Shown here piece by piece: positions 17,827 through 26,589 of a stretch of DNA of 64,000 nucleotides. A program made the position numbers and the translations under genes. The notes under the pieces are model-generated. The model was given only the letters and a program-made list of their open reading frames with translations. It did not search any database and was not told the origin of the DNA. Within the stretch, counting starts at the first letter, position 1; every line of letters begins with the position of its first letter. Source of the DNA: Streptomyces cynarae (GTDB taxonomy: Bacteria; Actinomycetota; Actinomycetes; Streptomycetales; Streptomycetaceae); contig NZ_CP106793.1 in assembly GCF_025642135.1 (NCBI RefSeq), positions 2,773,001 to 2,837,000 of the forward strand, written 5' to 3'.

Positions 17827-18029
17827 GCCGCGTACGACTCCTTGACGGGCTCCCTGGTTGTGCTGCCTGTCAAAAGTGCGCTGCGATTCGTCATCCGGGA
17901 GCAGCGGCGCTCGGTCCTCTCACTTGCCGCTTCGAAGCCGTACCACTCGTACTGCAGCGCCCGGCCGGTGACGGCGGCGATGCACTCGAAGTCCCGGTAC
18001 CGGCGCAGGAGGGTCGGCGAAGCCCGCTT
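17823..18029 (-). pseudogene. possible gene remnant: open frame without a start, coupled to the lipoprotein gene
   Basis: A 68-codon minus-strand frame reads with the genome's codon bias for its first ~35 codons (LLRRYRDFECIAAV, LQYEWYGFEAASER) and ends at a TGA sharing ATGA with the lipoprotein start, the usual sign of an operon partner. It has no plausible start codon upstream, where the CsoR-like operator of the divergent gene begins. It may be the 3' remnant of a lost upstream cistron. Chance is not excluded. Confidence 0.35.
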
Positions 18030-18030
18030 C

Positions 18031-18053
18031 GGAATACCCCTGGGGGGTATTCC
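18031..18053. promoter_or_regulatory. CsoR-like copper operator
   Basis: Perfect inverted repeat: GGAATACCCC, 3-base centre TGG, GGGGTATTCC. The ATACCCC/GGGGTAT core is the hallmark of CsoR-family (copper-sensing) operators, including those of Streptomyces copper genes. It lies 43 bases before the start of the His-rich DUF4396 gene, in promoter position. Confidence 0.72.
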
Positions 18054-18096
18054 GTTCAGTGGAGCAAAGACCTGAGCGTGCGAGGGGAAACGAGCG

Positions 18097-18585
18097 ATGG
18101 ACCACAGCGCACATGAGCACGTGCACGAGCATCACGATCACCATGCACCCGGCACCTCCTGGCGCACGGCCGCACAAGCCACGCTGCACTGCCTGACCGG
18201 CTGCGCCATCGGCGAAGTCCTCGGCATGGTCATCGGCACCGCCGCCGGCCTGCACAACGCGGCCACCGTCGTCATCTCGATAGCGCTGGCCTTCGTCTTC
18301 GGCTACGCACTCACCATGCGCGGCGTGCTGCGCGCCGGGCTGCCGCTCCGGCAGGCGCTCAAGGTCGCGCTGGCCGCGGACACCGTGTCCATCGCCGTGA
18401 TGGAACTGATCGACAACACCGTCATGGTGGGCGTGCCCGGGGCCATGGACGCCGGTCTCGGACAGATCCTCTTCTGGGCTTCGCTCGGCCTTTCCCTGGC
18501 CCTGGCCTTCGTACTGACCACCCCGGTCAACCGGTGGATGATCGGCCGCGGCAAGGGCCACGCCGTCGTCCACGCCTACCACTGA
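18097..18585 (+). CDS. DUF4396 membrane protein with His-rich N-terminus, probably copper-responsive
   Basis: A 162-residue membrane protein. The first 17 residues carry eight His in a metal-binding pattern (DHSAHEHVHEHHDHH). Four helices follow, with ATLHCLTGCAIGEVLGMVIG, ATVVISIALAFVFGYALTMRG and the motif DTVSIAVMELIDNTVM, as in DUF4396 proteins. Cys and Met residues in the first helix could coordinate Cu(I). ATG 18097 has GAGGGG upstream. The CsoR-type operator in its promoter argues for induction by copper and a role in copper storage or transport; the biochemical activity of DUF4396 is not established. Confidence 0.85.
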   Translation: MDHSAHEHVHEHHDHHAPGTSWRTAAQATLHCLTGCAIGEVLGMVIGTAAGLHNAATVVISIALAFVFGYALTMRGVLRAGLPLRQALKVALAADTVSIAVMELIDNTVMVGVPGAMDAGLGQILFWASLGLSLALAFVLTTPVNRWMIGRGKGHAVVHAYH

Positions 18586-18603
18586 CCCCTCGCCCGACAC
18601 GGA

Positions 18604-18644
18604 AGAGCCCCGGAAGTGGCCTGCACAGGCACTTCCGGGGCTCT
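18604..18644. terminator. bidirectional hairpin terminator
   Basis: AGAGCCCCGGAAGTG pairs perfectly with CACTTCCGGGGCTCT across an 11-base loop, between the DUF4396 gene and the minus-strand tRNA gene. Confidence 0.88.
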
Positions 18645-18659
18645 GCCGCGATCATCCGG

Positions 18660-18731
<72 letters not shown>

Positions 18732-18905
18732 GAGACGAGTCGACAGCCTACATTGCCGAAGGGGATGCCTCGCAAACCCGTACCGGGGGATATCCCCACC
18801 CCCGATCCGGGAGCACGCCGGATGCCGTCGAGAGCCGTGGCTTCGTACCGTCGAAGCACTTCGGCGTTGAGGGCATCCGGCCCTCCGGCTCTCAGGGGGA
18901 ACATC

Positions 18906-19682
18906 ATGGCTCGTACGACGGTGCTCGCGCGGCGCACCCGGGTGGTCGCCGTGGCGGGGATCGCCGCCGTGCTCATCGGCACAGTCGCCGCCTGCGGGAA
19001 CGAGGCCCGCGACGACCCGCACCCGGACCACGCGGCCTTCGCGCTGCACGGCCGTACGCTCACCGTGGACTCCGACGACTCGGCGTTGGAGATCGTCCCG
19101 GCCGATGTGGACAAGGTGCAGGTCACCCGTTGGTTCCGCGGGACGGTCGTGGTGGGTGGGGATCCGCGTGTGACCTGGGCCATGAAGGGCGACCGGCTCG
19201 TGCTGCGGCTGAAGTGCTCGGGGATCGTCGCGGACTGTTCCGCGCGGCATCGGATCGAGGTGCCGCGCGGGGTCGCCGTCACGGTGGAGGACGGTGACGG
19301 GAGCGTGCGGGCGGAGGGCTTCGCCGCGGCGCTGGACATCCGGACGCGGGACGGGTCGGTGCGGGTGAGCGATTCCACGGGACCGCTGGCGCTCGCCAGC
19401 GACGACGGATCGGTGCGCGCGACAGGTGTACGGTCGCGGCGTGTGCGGGCGACCACGAACGACGGGTCGGTGAGCCTGGAGTTCCGTGACGTGCCCGACC
19501 GGGTGGAGTCGAGCAGCCACGACGGGTCGGTCGCCATCGCGCTGCCGCACAGCACGTACCGCGTGTCGACGCGCTCCGCCGACGGCTCCGTCCATGTGTC
19601 CGTCCCGACGGAGTCGAAGAGTTCCCACCTGATCGACGCCCGGACCCGTGACGGGTCGGTCAGCGTACGGGCGGCGGGCTGA
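18906..19682 (+). CDS. lipoprotein with DGSV-repeat beta-helix (DUF4097-like)
   Basis: A 258-residue exported protein. The N-terminal helix VVAVAGIAAVLIGTVAAC gives a lipobox (TVAAC). The mature part is a repetitive beta structure: seven copies of DGSV spaced about 20 residues (GDGSVRAEG, RDGSVRVSD, DDGSVRATG, NDGSVSLEF, HDGSVAIAL, ADGSVHVSV, RDGSVSVRA), as in DUF4097/DUF2807 putative adhesin folds. ATG 18906 has AGGGGGAA upstream. A surface-exposed role is likely; no ligand can be named. Confidence 0.82.
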   Translation: MARTTVLARRTRVVAVAGIAAVLIGTVAACGNEARDDPHPDHAAFALHGRTLTVDSDDSALEIVPADVDKVQVTRWFRGTVVVGGDPRVTWAMKGDRLVLRLKCSGIVADCSARHRIEVPRGVAVTVEDGDGSVRAEGFAAALDIRTRDGSVRVSDSTGPLALASDDGSVRATGVRSRRVRATTNDGSVSLEFRDVPDRVESSSHDGSVAIALPHSTYRVSTRSADGSVHVSVPTESKSSHLIDARTRDGSVSVRAAG

Positions 19683-19826
19683 GCCGGCCGTCACCGGCAC
19701 GGCACGTCGTCGCGGGTACCGCGGCCATGAGTCCGGCCGCACCGCGAACCGACCGGCCCGTGTGTTCGTCCTCTACCGGTGGGAGAATGACACCGGGCAG
19801 GGTGGATCACGGTACGGGAGAGGGAT

Positions 19827-21176
19827 GTGACGGCGACACCACGGCAGGAGTCCGACCGCGTCGCTCGGTCCGTCCCCGGAGTCCTCCTCCTCCCTCTTCT
19901 CGTCGCCCTCGTCCTCCCCGCCGCCTTCGCCTCGGGCGGTACCCGGCGGTGGTTCGGGGGGCGGGGCGAGGCTCAGCGGGCCGAGGCGCAGGGGGCCAAG
20001 GACGCGGCCGCCGAAGCGTTCTACGAGCTGGACACCGCTCAGCGGGATGTTCGGATCTCCGTCGAGACGATCACCGCCGTGGACGACTCCCCGGCCGCCC
20101 GCCGTGCCCTCACCGACTTCGAGGCGCTCGGGCGGCGGATCGACGAGGTCAGTCACCGGTACATCCAGGCCGTGGACGCGCATGATCTCGACCGGGTGGA
20201 TCTGGAGGCCTCCGCCGCTTCCCGGGCCCGGGCGGATCTCACCGCCGCCAAGGACGAGCTGGTCCGGGTCAAGCAGGAGCTGGATCGATTCGCCCAGGGT
20301 CTGGGGCCGCTGCTCGGCAAGGCCGAGACCCAACTGGCCCGTCTCGCCCCGGCCGTGGAGCGCGCCCGGCAGGCGCTGCTCGCCGCCAGCAACGCCCTGG
20401 ACGGGGTACGGGGTTCCGGGCTGAAGGCCGACGACCTGGCCGCCCGGCTGGCCGCTCTCGGCCCGGAGCTGACCAGGCTGAACCAGGGCGCGGGGCAGCA
20501 CGGGGTGCAGCAGACGCTGGAGCGTGCCGAGCGGGTCACGCGGGAGGCGGCGGCGGTTCGGGCCGAGGCCGAGCGGCTGCCGGAGAAGGCGGCCGAGATC
20601 GACCGTCGGTTGGTGTCGCTGCGCACCCGGGCAGAGGCGCTGACCACGCGGGCCGGGCAGGTCGAGCCCGTGCTGAGCGAGCTGCGGCGCAGGTTCGCGG
20701 CGGCCTGCTGGCAGGATCTCCAGCACGTGCCGGAGCAGGCCGTCGAGAACGTACGGCGGGCGGAGCTCGAATTGCGGCAGGCGCAGGGCGCGCGTGACGC
20801 ACAGCGCTGGGCGGACGCCACCACGCTGCTGTCGACCGTACGGGCGCTGCTGAACACCACCGACGAGGCCGTGTCGGCCGCCGGGGAGCGCCTGCGGCGG
20901 CTCAACGCCGTGCAGAAGGATCCGGAGCAGGAGATCGAGCGCACCCGGTTCGCGATCCGGGACGCGCAGCGGCTGGCGATGGCGGGCCGTACGACGCCCG
21001 ATCCGCGGCACGCCCGCCCGCTCGACGACTCGGTGGCGCGGTTGGAGCGCGCGATCGCCACCTTGGAGGGCCGCCACCCGGACTACTGGCACTTCCTGAC
21101 GGAGACCGAGGCGGTGCGGCAGGCGGTCGCCCAGGTCGTGGCGCGGATCCGGGAGGAGCGGGGAACCGGCCACTGA
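19827..21176 (+). CDS. membrane-anchored coiled-coil protein of unknown function
   Basis: A 449-residue protein with one N-terminal membrane helix (GVLLLPLLVALVLPAAFASG, residues 18-37) and then nearly 400 residues of Ala/Arg/Glu-rich helix with heptad character (for example LTAAKDELVRVKQELDRF and RREAAAVRAEAERLPEKAAE-like stretches). No enzyme motif is seen. Its layout, a short cytosolic tail, one helix and a long coiled-coil, suggests a scaffold or envelope-tethering role, without further proof. GTG 19827 has GAGAGGG upstream. It is convergent with the amidase gene. Confidence 0.75.
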   Translation: MTATPRQESDRVARSVPGVLLLPLLVALVLPAAFASGGTRRWFGGRGEAQRAEAQGAKDAAAEAFYELDTAQRDVRISVETITAVDDSPAARRALTDFEALGRRIDEVSHRYIQAVDAHDLDRVDLEASAASRARADLTAAKDELVRVKQELDRFAQGLGPLLGKAETQLARLAPAVERARQALLAASNALDGVRGSGLKADDLAARLAALGPELTRLNQGAGQHGVQQTLERAERVTREAAAVRAEAERLPEKAAEIDRRLVSLRTRAEALTTRAGQVEPVLSELRRRFAAACWQDLQHVPEQAVENVRRAELELRQAQGARDAQRWADATTLLSTVRALLNTTDEAVSAAGERLRRLNAVQKDPEQEIERTRFAIRDAQRLAMAGRTTPDPRHARPLDDSVARLERAIATLEGRHPDYWHFLTETEAVRQAVAQVVARIREERGTGH

Positions 21177-21204
21177 CCCGGCCCCCGCCCCGGAGGACCA
21201 CCGG

Positions 21205-22371
21205 TCAGGTGCGGTAGGCGTAGTAGTACGCGTTCGGGTAGGAGGCGATGAGGCTCGCCACCGACCTGCGGAGGGTGTTGTTGGAGTGGTACGTCACGTA
21301 CGGGACGCCGCCGCTCTTGTAGGTGACGATCATCGTGTGGTCCTTGGACCCGTCCCGGTCGAAGTCCATCTGGAGCACGTCGCCGACTTCGAGCTGGTAG
21401 ACGTTGGCGAGCGGCTTGGTCCGCTTGGAGTTCTGGGCGAACCAGGACCACTCGTTGACGCCGACGAACGAGTCCGACTGGATGTCGGCGTTGCCGAACC
21501 ACTTCGTGTAGTCGTACACGTAGCCGGGAACGTGCTTCCAGCCGCCCGCCTTCAGGGACTGGCTGACGAAGTTGGTGCAGTCGCCGCCCGCGCCGTGCCC
21601 GTTGTAGTCCGGGTAGTCCTTGTTGTAGACCTTCCAGTACTTCTCGGCGTAGGCCGCCATGGCCTTGTAGTTGTAGGCGGTGCCGGTCTTCGGGACGGCG
21701 ACCGGGTTGCGGGTCGTGGCCGCGCGCGGGGCGTTCGGCATGCCGCCGTCGTCCGCGGTGGCGGGCGCCTTGACGGACGGCTTGGACAGCGTGTTCACCG
21801 CCATGCCCGCGTCGGTGTCGCGGATGCCGGTCAGCTGCCAGGTGCCCTGCCGGTCGGCCTGGAACGTCAGCTGGTGGTGGGCCTGGAAGCCGGTGGTCTT
21901 CGGCCCGTTGTCGGCCTTCTCGTACGTCAGGGTGGTGGTCTCGGTGACGTCGACCGTGGCGTGCCGGCCCTTCACCCGTGTCCGGTCCAGCGAGACCGTG
22001 GTGTCGGACTTGCTGTACTTCTCGCCGAGCGCGGCGAGGCGGGACTTGCGGCCGCGCAGCGTGGACAGGGCGGTGTCCTCCTGGTGCGACAGCGTGGACG
22101 ACAGGCGTACGTCGCCGGAGAAGCGGGCCGCCAGGGGCTTGCCCCGTCCGCTGTCGCTCTTGTCGACCAGGGCGTCCGTACGGTCGGTGAAGACCGCGTC
22201 CGCCAGCCGCTGGAAGGTGGCCCTGGTCCCCGGGTCCACCGTGGGTTCCGCGACGCTCGCCGCGTTCGCGCCCCAGTTGGGCAGCAGTGCGGCGCCGGCG
22301 ACGACCGATGCGGCGGCCGCGGTGACTATGGTCGCGCGGCGCCGCTTACGGCTCAATCTTCTTGATTTCAA
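21205..22371 (-). CDS. secreted amidase-domain (Amidase_6) protein
   Basis: A 388-residue exported protein. A basic N-terminus and hydrophobic stretch (TIVTAAAASVVAGAALLP) form a signal. The C-terminal domain begins NYKAMAAYAEKYWKVYNKDYPDY and contains GGDCTNFVSQSLKAGGW with the catalytic Cys, KDHTMIVTY with the His, and YHSNNTLRRS. This is the putative amidase (Amidase_6, NlpC/P60-like) fold seen in extracellular cell-wall hydrolases. The central part resembles a regulatory beta domain. TTG 22371 follows AGGGGAAC. It probably cleaves peptide stems outside the membrane; the precise bond is not known. Confidence 0.85.
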   Translation of the reverse strand: MKSRRLSRKRRRATIVTAAAASVVAGAALLPNWGANAASVAEPTVDPGTRATFQRLADAVFTDRTDALVDKSDSGRGKPLAARFSGDVRLSSTLSHQEDTALSTLRGRKSRLAALGEKYSKSDTTVSLDRTRVKGRHATVDVTETTTLTYEKADNGPKTTGFQAHHQLTFQADRQGTWQLTGIRDTDAGMAVNTLSKPSVKAPATADDGGMPNAPRAATTRNPVAVPKTGTAYNYKAMAAYAEKYWKVYNKDYPDYNGHGAGGDCTNFVSQSLKAGGWKHVPGYVYDYTKWFGNADIQSDSFVGVNEWSWFAQNSKRTKPLANVYQLEVGDVLQMDFDRDGSKDHTMIVTYKSGGVPYVTYHSNNTLRRSVASLIASYPNAYYYAYRT

Positions 22372-22482
22372 TGATGTTCCCCTCTAACACCGGTACTCCG
22401 ATACCGGGGGCCGCATCTTCGCACGCCGTGTGTGGCTTGTGTGAAGGGGGTGGTCCAAGTGGCTTGGCGGAGCGCCCGGTTG

Positions 22483-23781
22483 TCACTGCACGACGGCCGA
22501 CCAGTCCGGCGACTGCCCCGGGTCAAGGGTGCGGAGCCGCTCGAGGGTGGCGGGCTTCTGCACGTCCAGCCAGTCGGTCAGCTCCTTGAACGACACGCAC
22601 TTGACGCCGTCCTTCGTGCAGACGTTCTTGACGACCTGGTCGATGGCCTTCATGTAGATGTCGCCGTTCCAGTTCTCGAAGTGGTTTCCGATGAACAGGG
22701 GCGCCCGGCTGCCGTAGTAGACGCGGTTGAAGCCGGCCATGTAGGAGTCGACGGTCTGCTGCTCCCACTGGGGGTACTTCGCGGGGTCGCCTTTGGTCTC
22801 GCCCTTGGACTGGTTGTAGAGGAAGTTGAAGTCCATCGACAGGCCCTGGTATTTGCCGCCCTCGTAGGGGAGCATCTGCAGCGGGAAGTCCCAGATGCCG
22901 TTCTTCCTCGTCGGCCATATCTGGAAGTCGCCCGGGGAGCTGGCGTCGTAGCGCCAGCCGTAGCTCTTGATGGCCTTCAGCAGGTTCGGCTGGCCCTCCA
23001 GGCAGGGTGCGCGGCCGCCGATGACCTCCCTCTGGAAGTCGAAGGGCAGCGGAGCGATGTTCTTGGAGCCGGTGTTGGTCTTCCAGTTCTGCACGAAGGA
23101 GTAGAACTGGTCGATCTCGCTCTTCCACTCCTCCACGCTCCAGTCGCCGCCGCCCTTGGCGCCGCAGAAGTGGCCGTTGAAGTGGGTGCCGATCTCGTTG
23201 CCCTGGTCGTACGCCAGGCGCAGTTGCTCCACGGTGTCGCGGATGTGCTCGTCGGTGGCGTAGTCGATCGCCGCGGAGCCCACCGGGTGCTGCGGCGGGT
23301 GGTAGAGGTCCTTCTTGCTCTTGGGCAGCAGGTAGATGCCCGTGAGGAAGAAGGTCATGTGGGCGTTGTACTGCTCGGCCATCTCCCGGTAGTGGGAGAA
23401 GAGGTGGTCGTCGCCCTCCAGTGCGCCGTCCCAGGAGAAGACGACGAACTGGGGTGGTTTCTCCCCGGGTTTGAGCGGTTTGGGCTTCAACTGGTCTTTC
23501 TGCGGTCCGGTGTACGAGGTGGAGCCGTCACCGATGATCTTCGTCTTGCCGTCCCACTTGGGCTCCGTGGTGGGCCGGGGAGTGAATCCTCTGCCGATGC
23601 TCTTGCCGACGTCCGCCGTGGCGGTCGCCGCGGTGCTGTCCGGCCGGGACACCGCCAGGAAGGTCACCGTCACCGATGCGACGGCGAGGAGGGCCGCCAG
23701 CGTCATGAAGCTCGGGCGGCTCTTCCACTGCTCGATGCGGGACGAGCGAGGGCGGCGGCGACGGCCGTTTCTCGTGGTCAT
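22483..23781 (-). CDS. membrane-anchored polysaccharide-deacetylase-like protein
   Basis: A 432-residue protein. A basic N-terminus precedes one membrane helix (FMTLAALLAVASVTVTFLAV). The extracytosolic part starts PPQFVVFSWDGALEGDDHLF, with HMTFFLTGIYLLP and NEIGTHFNGHFCGAKGGG, arranged like the NodB barrel of polysaccharide deacetylases; the GTHFNGH motif corresponds to the His pair that binds metal. Catalytic competence cannot be settled by eye, since the usual TFDD is SWDG. It lies 55 bases downstream of the PBP gene on the same strand, so a joint role in wall or polysaccharide modification is likely. Confidence 0.75.
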   Translation of the reverse strand: MTTRNGRRRRPRSSRIEQWKSRPSFMTLAALLAVASVTVTFLAVSRPDSTAATATADVGKSIGRGFTPRPTTEPKWDGKTKIIGDGSTSYTGPQKDQLKPKPLKPGEKPPQFVVFSWDGALEGDDHLFSHYREMAEQYNAHMTFFLTGIYLLPKSKKDLYHPPQHPVGSAAIDYATDEHIRDTVEQLRLAYDQGNEIGTHFNGHFCGAKGGGDWSVEEWKSEIDQFYSFVQNWKTNTGSKNIAPLPFDFQREVIGGRAPCLEGQPNLLKAIKSYGWRYDASSPGDFQIWPTRKNGIWDFPLQMLPYEGGKYQGLSMDFNFLYNQSKGETKGDPAKYPQWEQQTVDSYMAGFNRVYYGSRAPLFIGNHFENWNGDIYMKAIDQVVKNVCTKDGVKCVSFKELTDWLDVQKPATLERLRTLDPGQSPDWSAVVQ

Positions 23782-23836
23782 GGGCGGCTCGTTCTCCGAG
23801 GAGGAAGGTGGGGGGTTGCATGCTCGGCCGGTGGCG

Positions 23837-26293
23837 TCAGCCGAGCGGTCCAATGGCCGCGGACCAGATGCCGTAGGGGGCGCCGTCGTTCGGCGTGCCG
23901 GCGACTCCCTTCAGCGGCAGTGGTTCGAGGCTCTTGGACAGGTCCATGCGGTAGGCGACCACCGCGGTGGACACGGACCGGGCCGTGCCCACGTACCAAG
24001 AGGCCGTGTCGTCCTGGGTGGTTCCGGCCTTCCCGGCGACCTGCGCGGAGGCGTCCCCCGCGCCCGGGTGGGCGGCGCGGAAGGAATCCGTGAGCGCCTC
24101 GGTGACCTCCCCGGCCACCTGGGCACCCACCGCGCGGCGGGACTTCGGGACGTTCAGGGACACCGTGGCGCCGTTGCGGGTGACGCGTCGCACCGAGTAC
24201 GGCTCGGTGTGCGTGCCGCCCGCGGCGAACGTGGTGTATCCGCTCGCCATCCGGATCGCGCTCGGCGTGGAGTTGCCCAGGGACAGCGCGGGCACCTGTG
24301 GTCCCATGCTGTCGGACAGCAGCCCGGCCGCCTCCGCCGTCTCGCGCACCTTGTCCAGGCCGATGTCCATACCGAGTTGCATGAACGGCGTGTTCACCGA
24401 CCGGGCGAGGGCCTCGTGCAGGGTGATGTGCGCGTACGACTTGTTTCCGTCGTTGTGGGCGGAGACCTTCTTGCCGCTGCGGTCCCAGTACGGCCCCTCG
24501 GGGGTGGTGACGGGGATGTTGTCACGGCCGTCGTAGACCGACTCCGGGGTGACCGGGGTCGCGGGCCCGCCGCGCGTCTTGTGGACGCCGTGTTCGAGGC
24601 CGGCGGCGTAGACGAACGGCAAGAAGGCCGAACCGGCGGGGACGGTGGCCGCGTTGGACTCGTTGTAGCCCTGGGTGCGGTGGTCGGGGCCGCCGTAGAC
24701 GGCCAGGATCCGGCCGTCGGTGCTCACCGAGGCGGCGCCGAAGTGGGCGGTCGGCGCGGTGTCCGGGTGGTCCTTCCGCGCCTGTTTGCGGGCCTTGTTG
24801 ACGGCGTCGGTGAGCGCGCTCTCCCGCTTGCGGTCGAAGGTGGTGTAGATCTGGTAGCCACCCAGGTCGAACTGCTGGTCGGAGATGTGCGCGGCCTTCT
24901 TGGCGTAACTCGACGCCAGCTCCACCAGGTAGTCGCTCTGCTGACCGGTGTCGTAGAGCGGGTTCTGCTTGAGCGGCTCGGGGAAGGTCGTGTACTTGGC
25001 CCGCTCGGCCTTCGACAGCTTGCCGATCTTCACCATGCGGTCGAGGATCCACTTCCAGCGTTCGACGGCCCGGTGGTGGTTGGCCTCGCCGAGGGTGGGG
25101 TCGTAGAGGCCGGCGCCCTTGAGCAGGGAGGCGAGGAAGGCGGCCTGGCCGGCGTTGAGCTGGCTCACGTCCTTGCCGTAATAGGCCTGGGAGGCGCGCT
25201 GGATGCCGTAGGTGCCGCGGCCGAACCAGCTGGTGTTGAGGTATCCCTCGAGGATTTTGTCCTTGCTCATCCTGTTGTCGAGCTTGAGGGCGATCATGGC
25301 CTCGGTGAATTTGCGGCCGATGGTCTGGTTCTGCGTCAGATAGACGTTTTTCACATACTGCTGGGTGATGGTGGAACCGCCTTCGGTGTCACCCTCGCCG
25401 ACCGTCTTCCACAGCGCGCGGGTGATGCCTTTGGCGGATATGCCGGGGTCGGAGTAGAAGCTCTCGTTCTCCGCCGCCAGCACCGCCCAGCGGACCTGCT
25501 CGGGTATGTCCTTCAGCGGCATGGCCTGACGCTGCACCCAGCCGGTGCGGGCCATGGGCGTGCCGTCGGACCAGAAGTAGACGTTGTCCTGCTGGGTGGC
25601 GTACGAGTTGAGGTTGTCCGGTATGTCGGTGACGGCGTACGCGACGACCAGGAACACGCTGCTCAGACCGAAAGAGGTGAGCACGGCGCCGAGCCACTGC
25701 CGCCATGAGGGCATCCAGCGGCGCCAGCCGACGCGGCCGGGCCGCGGATAGACGGGCCTGAGTTTGCGGGCGTACGGGGCGAGCCGTCGGGCGTACGGGG
25801 TCAACCGCTGGGCGTACGGGGCCAGTTTGCGGACGTACGGCGTCAGGTACGAGGTGACACGAGTGAGGGCGGAGGGGCGTGCGGCCTTGCGCCGCGCGCT
25901 GCGAGACTTGGGCGCCTCCGGCGGGCGGGGCATCCGCAGTTGCATGGTCTCGTCCGGCGCCACGGGCCTGACGGCCTTCAACTGCATGGTCTCGTCCGGA
26001 GCCGGGACCGCTACGGCCTTCAACTGCATGGTCTCGTCCGGCGCGAGGGGCCTGACGTCCTTCAACTGCGCGGTCCGGTCGGTCGTCACGGGTTCGGCGG
26101 CCCTCAACTGCGCGGCGCCGTCGGCGTCGGAAGGTGCCCCGGCCTTCAACTGCATGGTGACGTCCGGGTCGAACGGCGCCTGCGACGGGTCGTCGGCCCC
26201 GGTGCGGCGGTCCGTACGACGGTCCGGACGGCCGCCGTCCTGGCTAGCCACGGCCCGCCCCGGTGTGCGGACGGCCCTGGGACGGCCTGTCAC
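23837..26293 (-). CDS. class A penicillin-binding protein, transpeptidase SxxK lysine replaced by Leu
   Basis: An 818-residue protein. The cytosolic N-terminus has six repeats around D-E-T-M-Q-L-K (residues ~40-125) and a basic stretch of PYxRxL repeats; one membrane helix (AVLTSFGLSSVFLVVAYAV) follows. The glycosyltransferase domain is intact: ENESFYSDPGISAKGITRA and GGSTITQQYVKN. The transpeptidase keeps RSVNTPF (SxN) and GKAGTTQDD (KTG-like), but its SxxK reads GSAFLPF, with Leu (TTG) for the essential Lys. Polymerase activity is likely; acyl transfer is doubtful. GTG 26293 opens the longest frame but has no good Shine-Dalgarno; GGAGGGA precedes an out-of-frame GTG at 26318. Confidence 0.85.
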   Translation of the reverse strand: MTGRPRAVRTPGRAVASQDGGRPDRRTDRRTGADDPSQAPFDPDVTMQLKAGAPSDADGAAQLRAAEPVTTDRTAQLKDVRPLAPDETMQLKAVAVPAPDETMQLKAVRPVAPDETMQLRMPRPPEAPKSRSARRKAARPSALTRVTSYLTPYVRKLAPYAQRLTPYARRLAPYARKLRPVYPRPGRVGWRRWMPSWRQWLGAVLTSFGLSSVFLVVAYAVTDIPDNLNSYATQQDNVYFWSDGTPMARTGWVQRQAMPLKDIPEQVRWAVLAAENESFYSDPGISAKGITRALWKTVGEGDTEGGSTITQQYVKNVYLTQNQTIGRKFTEAMIALKLDNRMSKDKILEGYLNTSWFGRGTYGIQRASQAYYGKDVSQLNAGQAAFLASLLKGAGLYDPTLGEANHHRAVERWKWILDRMVKIGKLSKAERAKYTTFPEPLKQNPLYDTGQQSDYLVELASSYAKKAAHISDQQFDLGGYQIYTTFDRKRESALTDAVNKARKQARKDHPDTAPTAHFGAASVSTDGRILAVYGGPDHRTQGYNESNAATVPAGSAFLPFVYAAGLEHGVHKTRGGPATPVTPESVYDGRDNIPVTTPEGPYWDRSGKKVSAHNDGNKSYAHITLHEALARSVNTPFMQLGMDIGLDKVRETAEAAGLLSDSMGPQVPALSLGNSTPSAIRMASGYTTFAAGGTHTEPYSVRRVTRNGATVSLNVPKSRRAVGAQVAGEVTEALTDSFRAAHPGAGDASAQVAGKAGTTQDDTASWYVGTARSVSTAVVAYRMDLSKSLEPLPLKGVAGTPNDGAPYGIWSAAIGPLG

Positions 26294-26589
26294 CTGTTCG
26301 ATGCCATGCCTCGGTCACGACTGCGTCTCCCTCCGCACTCGGAATTGCACGCGCGGGTAGATGCAGCGGCCGGACATGCGGCAGCGAGCCCCCCTCCCCG
26401 ACACTGCGGCTCATCGCGGCTTCCTTAAATTAGCAGCGACCTTTGTGATGTCCTCGATCAGGTACCGGCCAGTACGTGGTCACGGAGAGAATATTAAGGA
26501 GATCTCGGGGAGATCGTGCGGCATTCACAAAGCGGTGCGGGGAGCCGGAAGTCCTGTGATCGCCGGTGAGCGACCGTTAATCTGTGCGC
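26294..26589. other. divergent promoter region between PBP and FmdB-like gene
   Basis: Unusually AT-rich for this genome around 26425-26515 (TTAAATTAGC, AATATTAAGG), so both promoters probably lie there. A self-complementary GAGATCTC is followed by GGAGATC. No gene is seen, apart from the SD-preceded GTG at 26318 whose frame may belong to the PBP N-terminus. Confidence 0.4.

Noticed and set aside
22432..25708. Long plus-strand frames opposite the deacetylase-like and PBP genes
   Set aside because: Low-complexity translation (Val/Gly/Arg/Leu), no ribosome sites, and fully covered by conserved minus-strand proteins.
26294..26589. Possible ydaO (c-di-AMP) riboswitch before the PBP gene
   Set aside because: The conserved ydaO segments found before Streptomyces wall hydrolase genes are not present.
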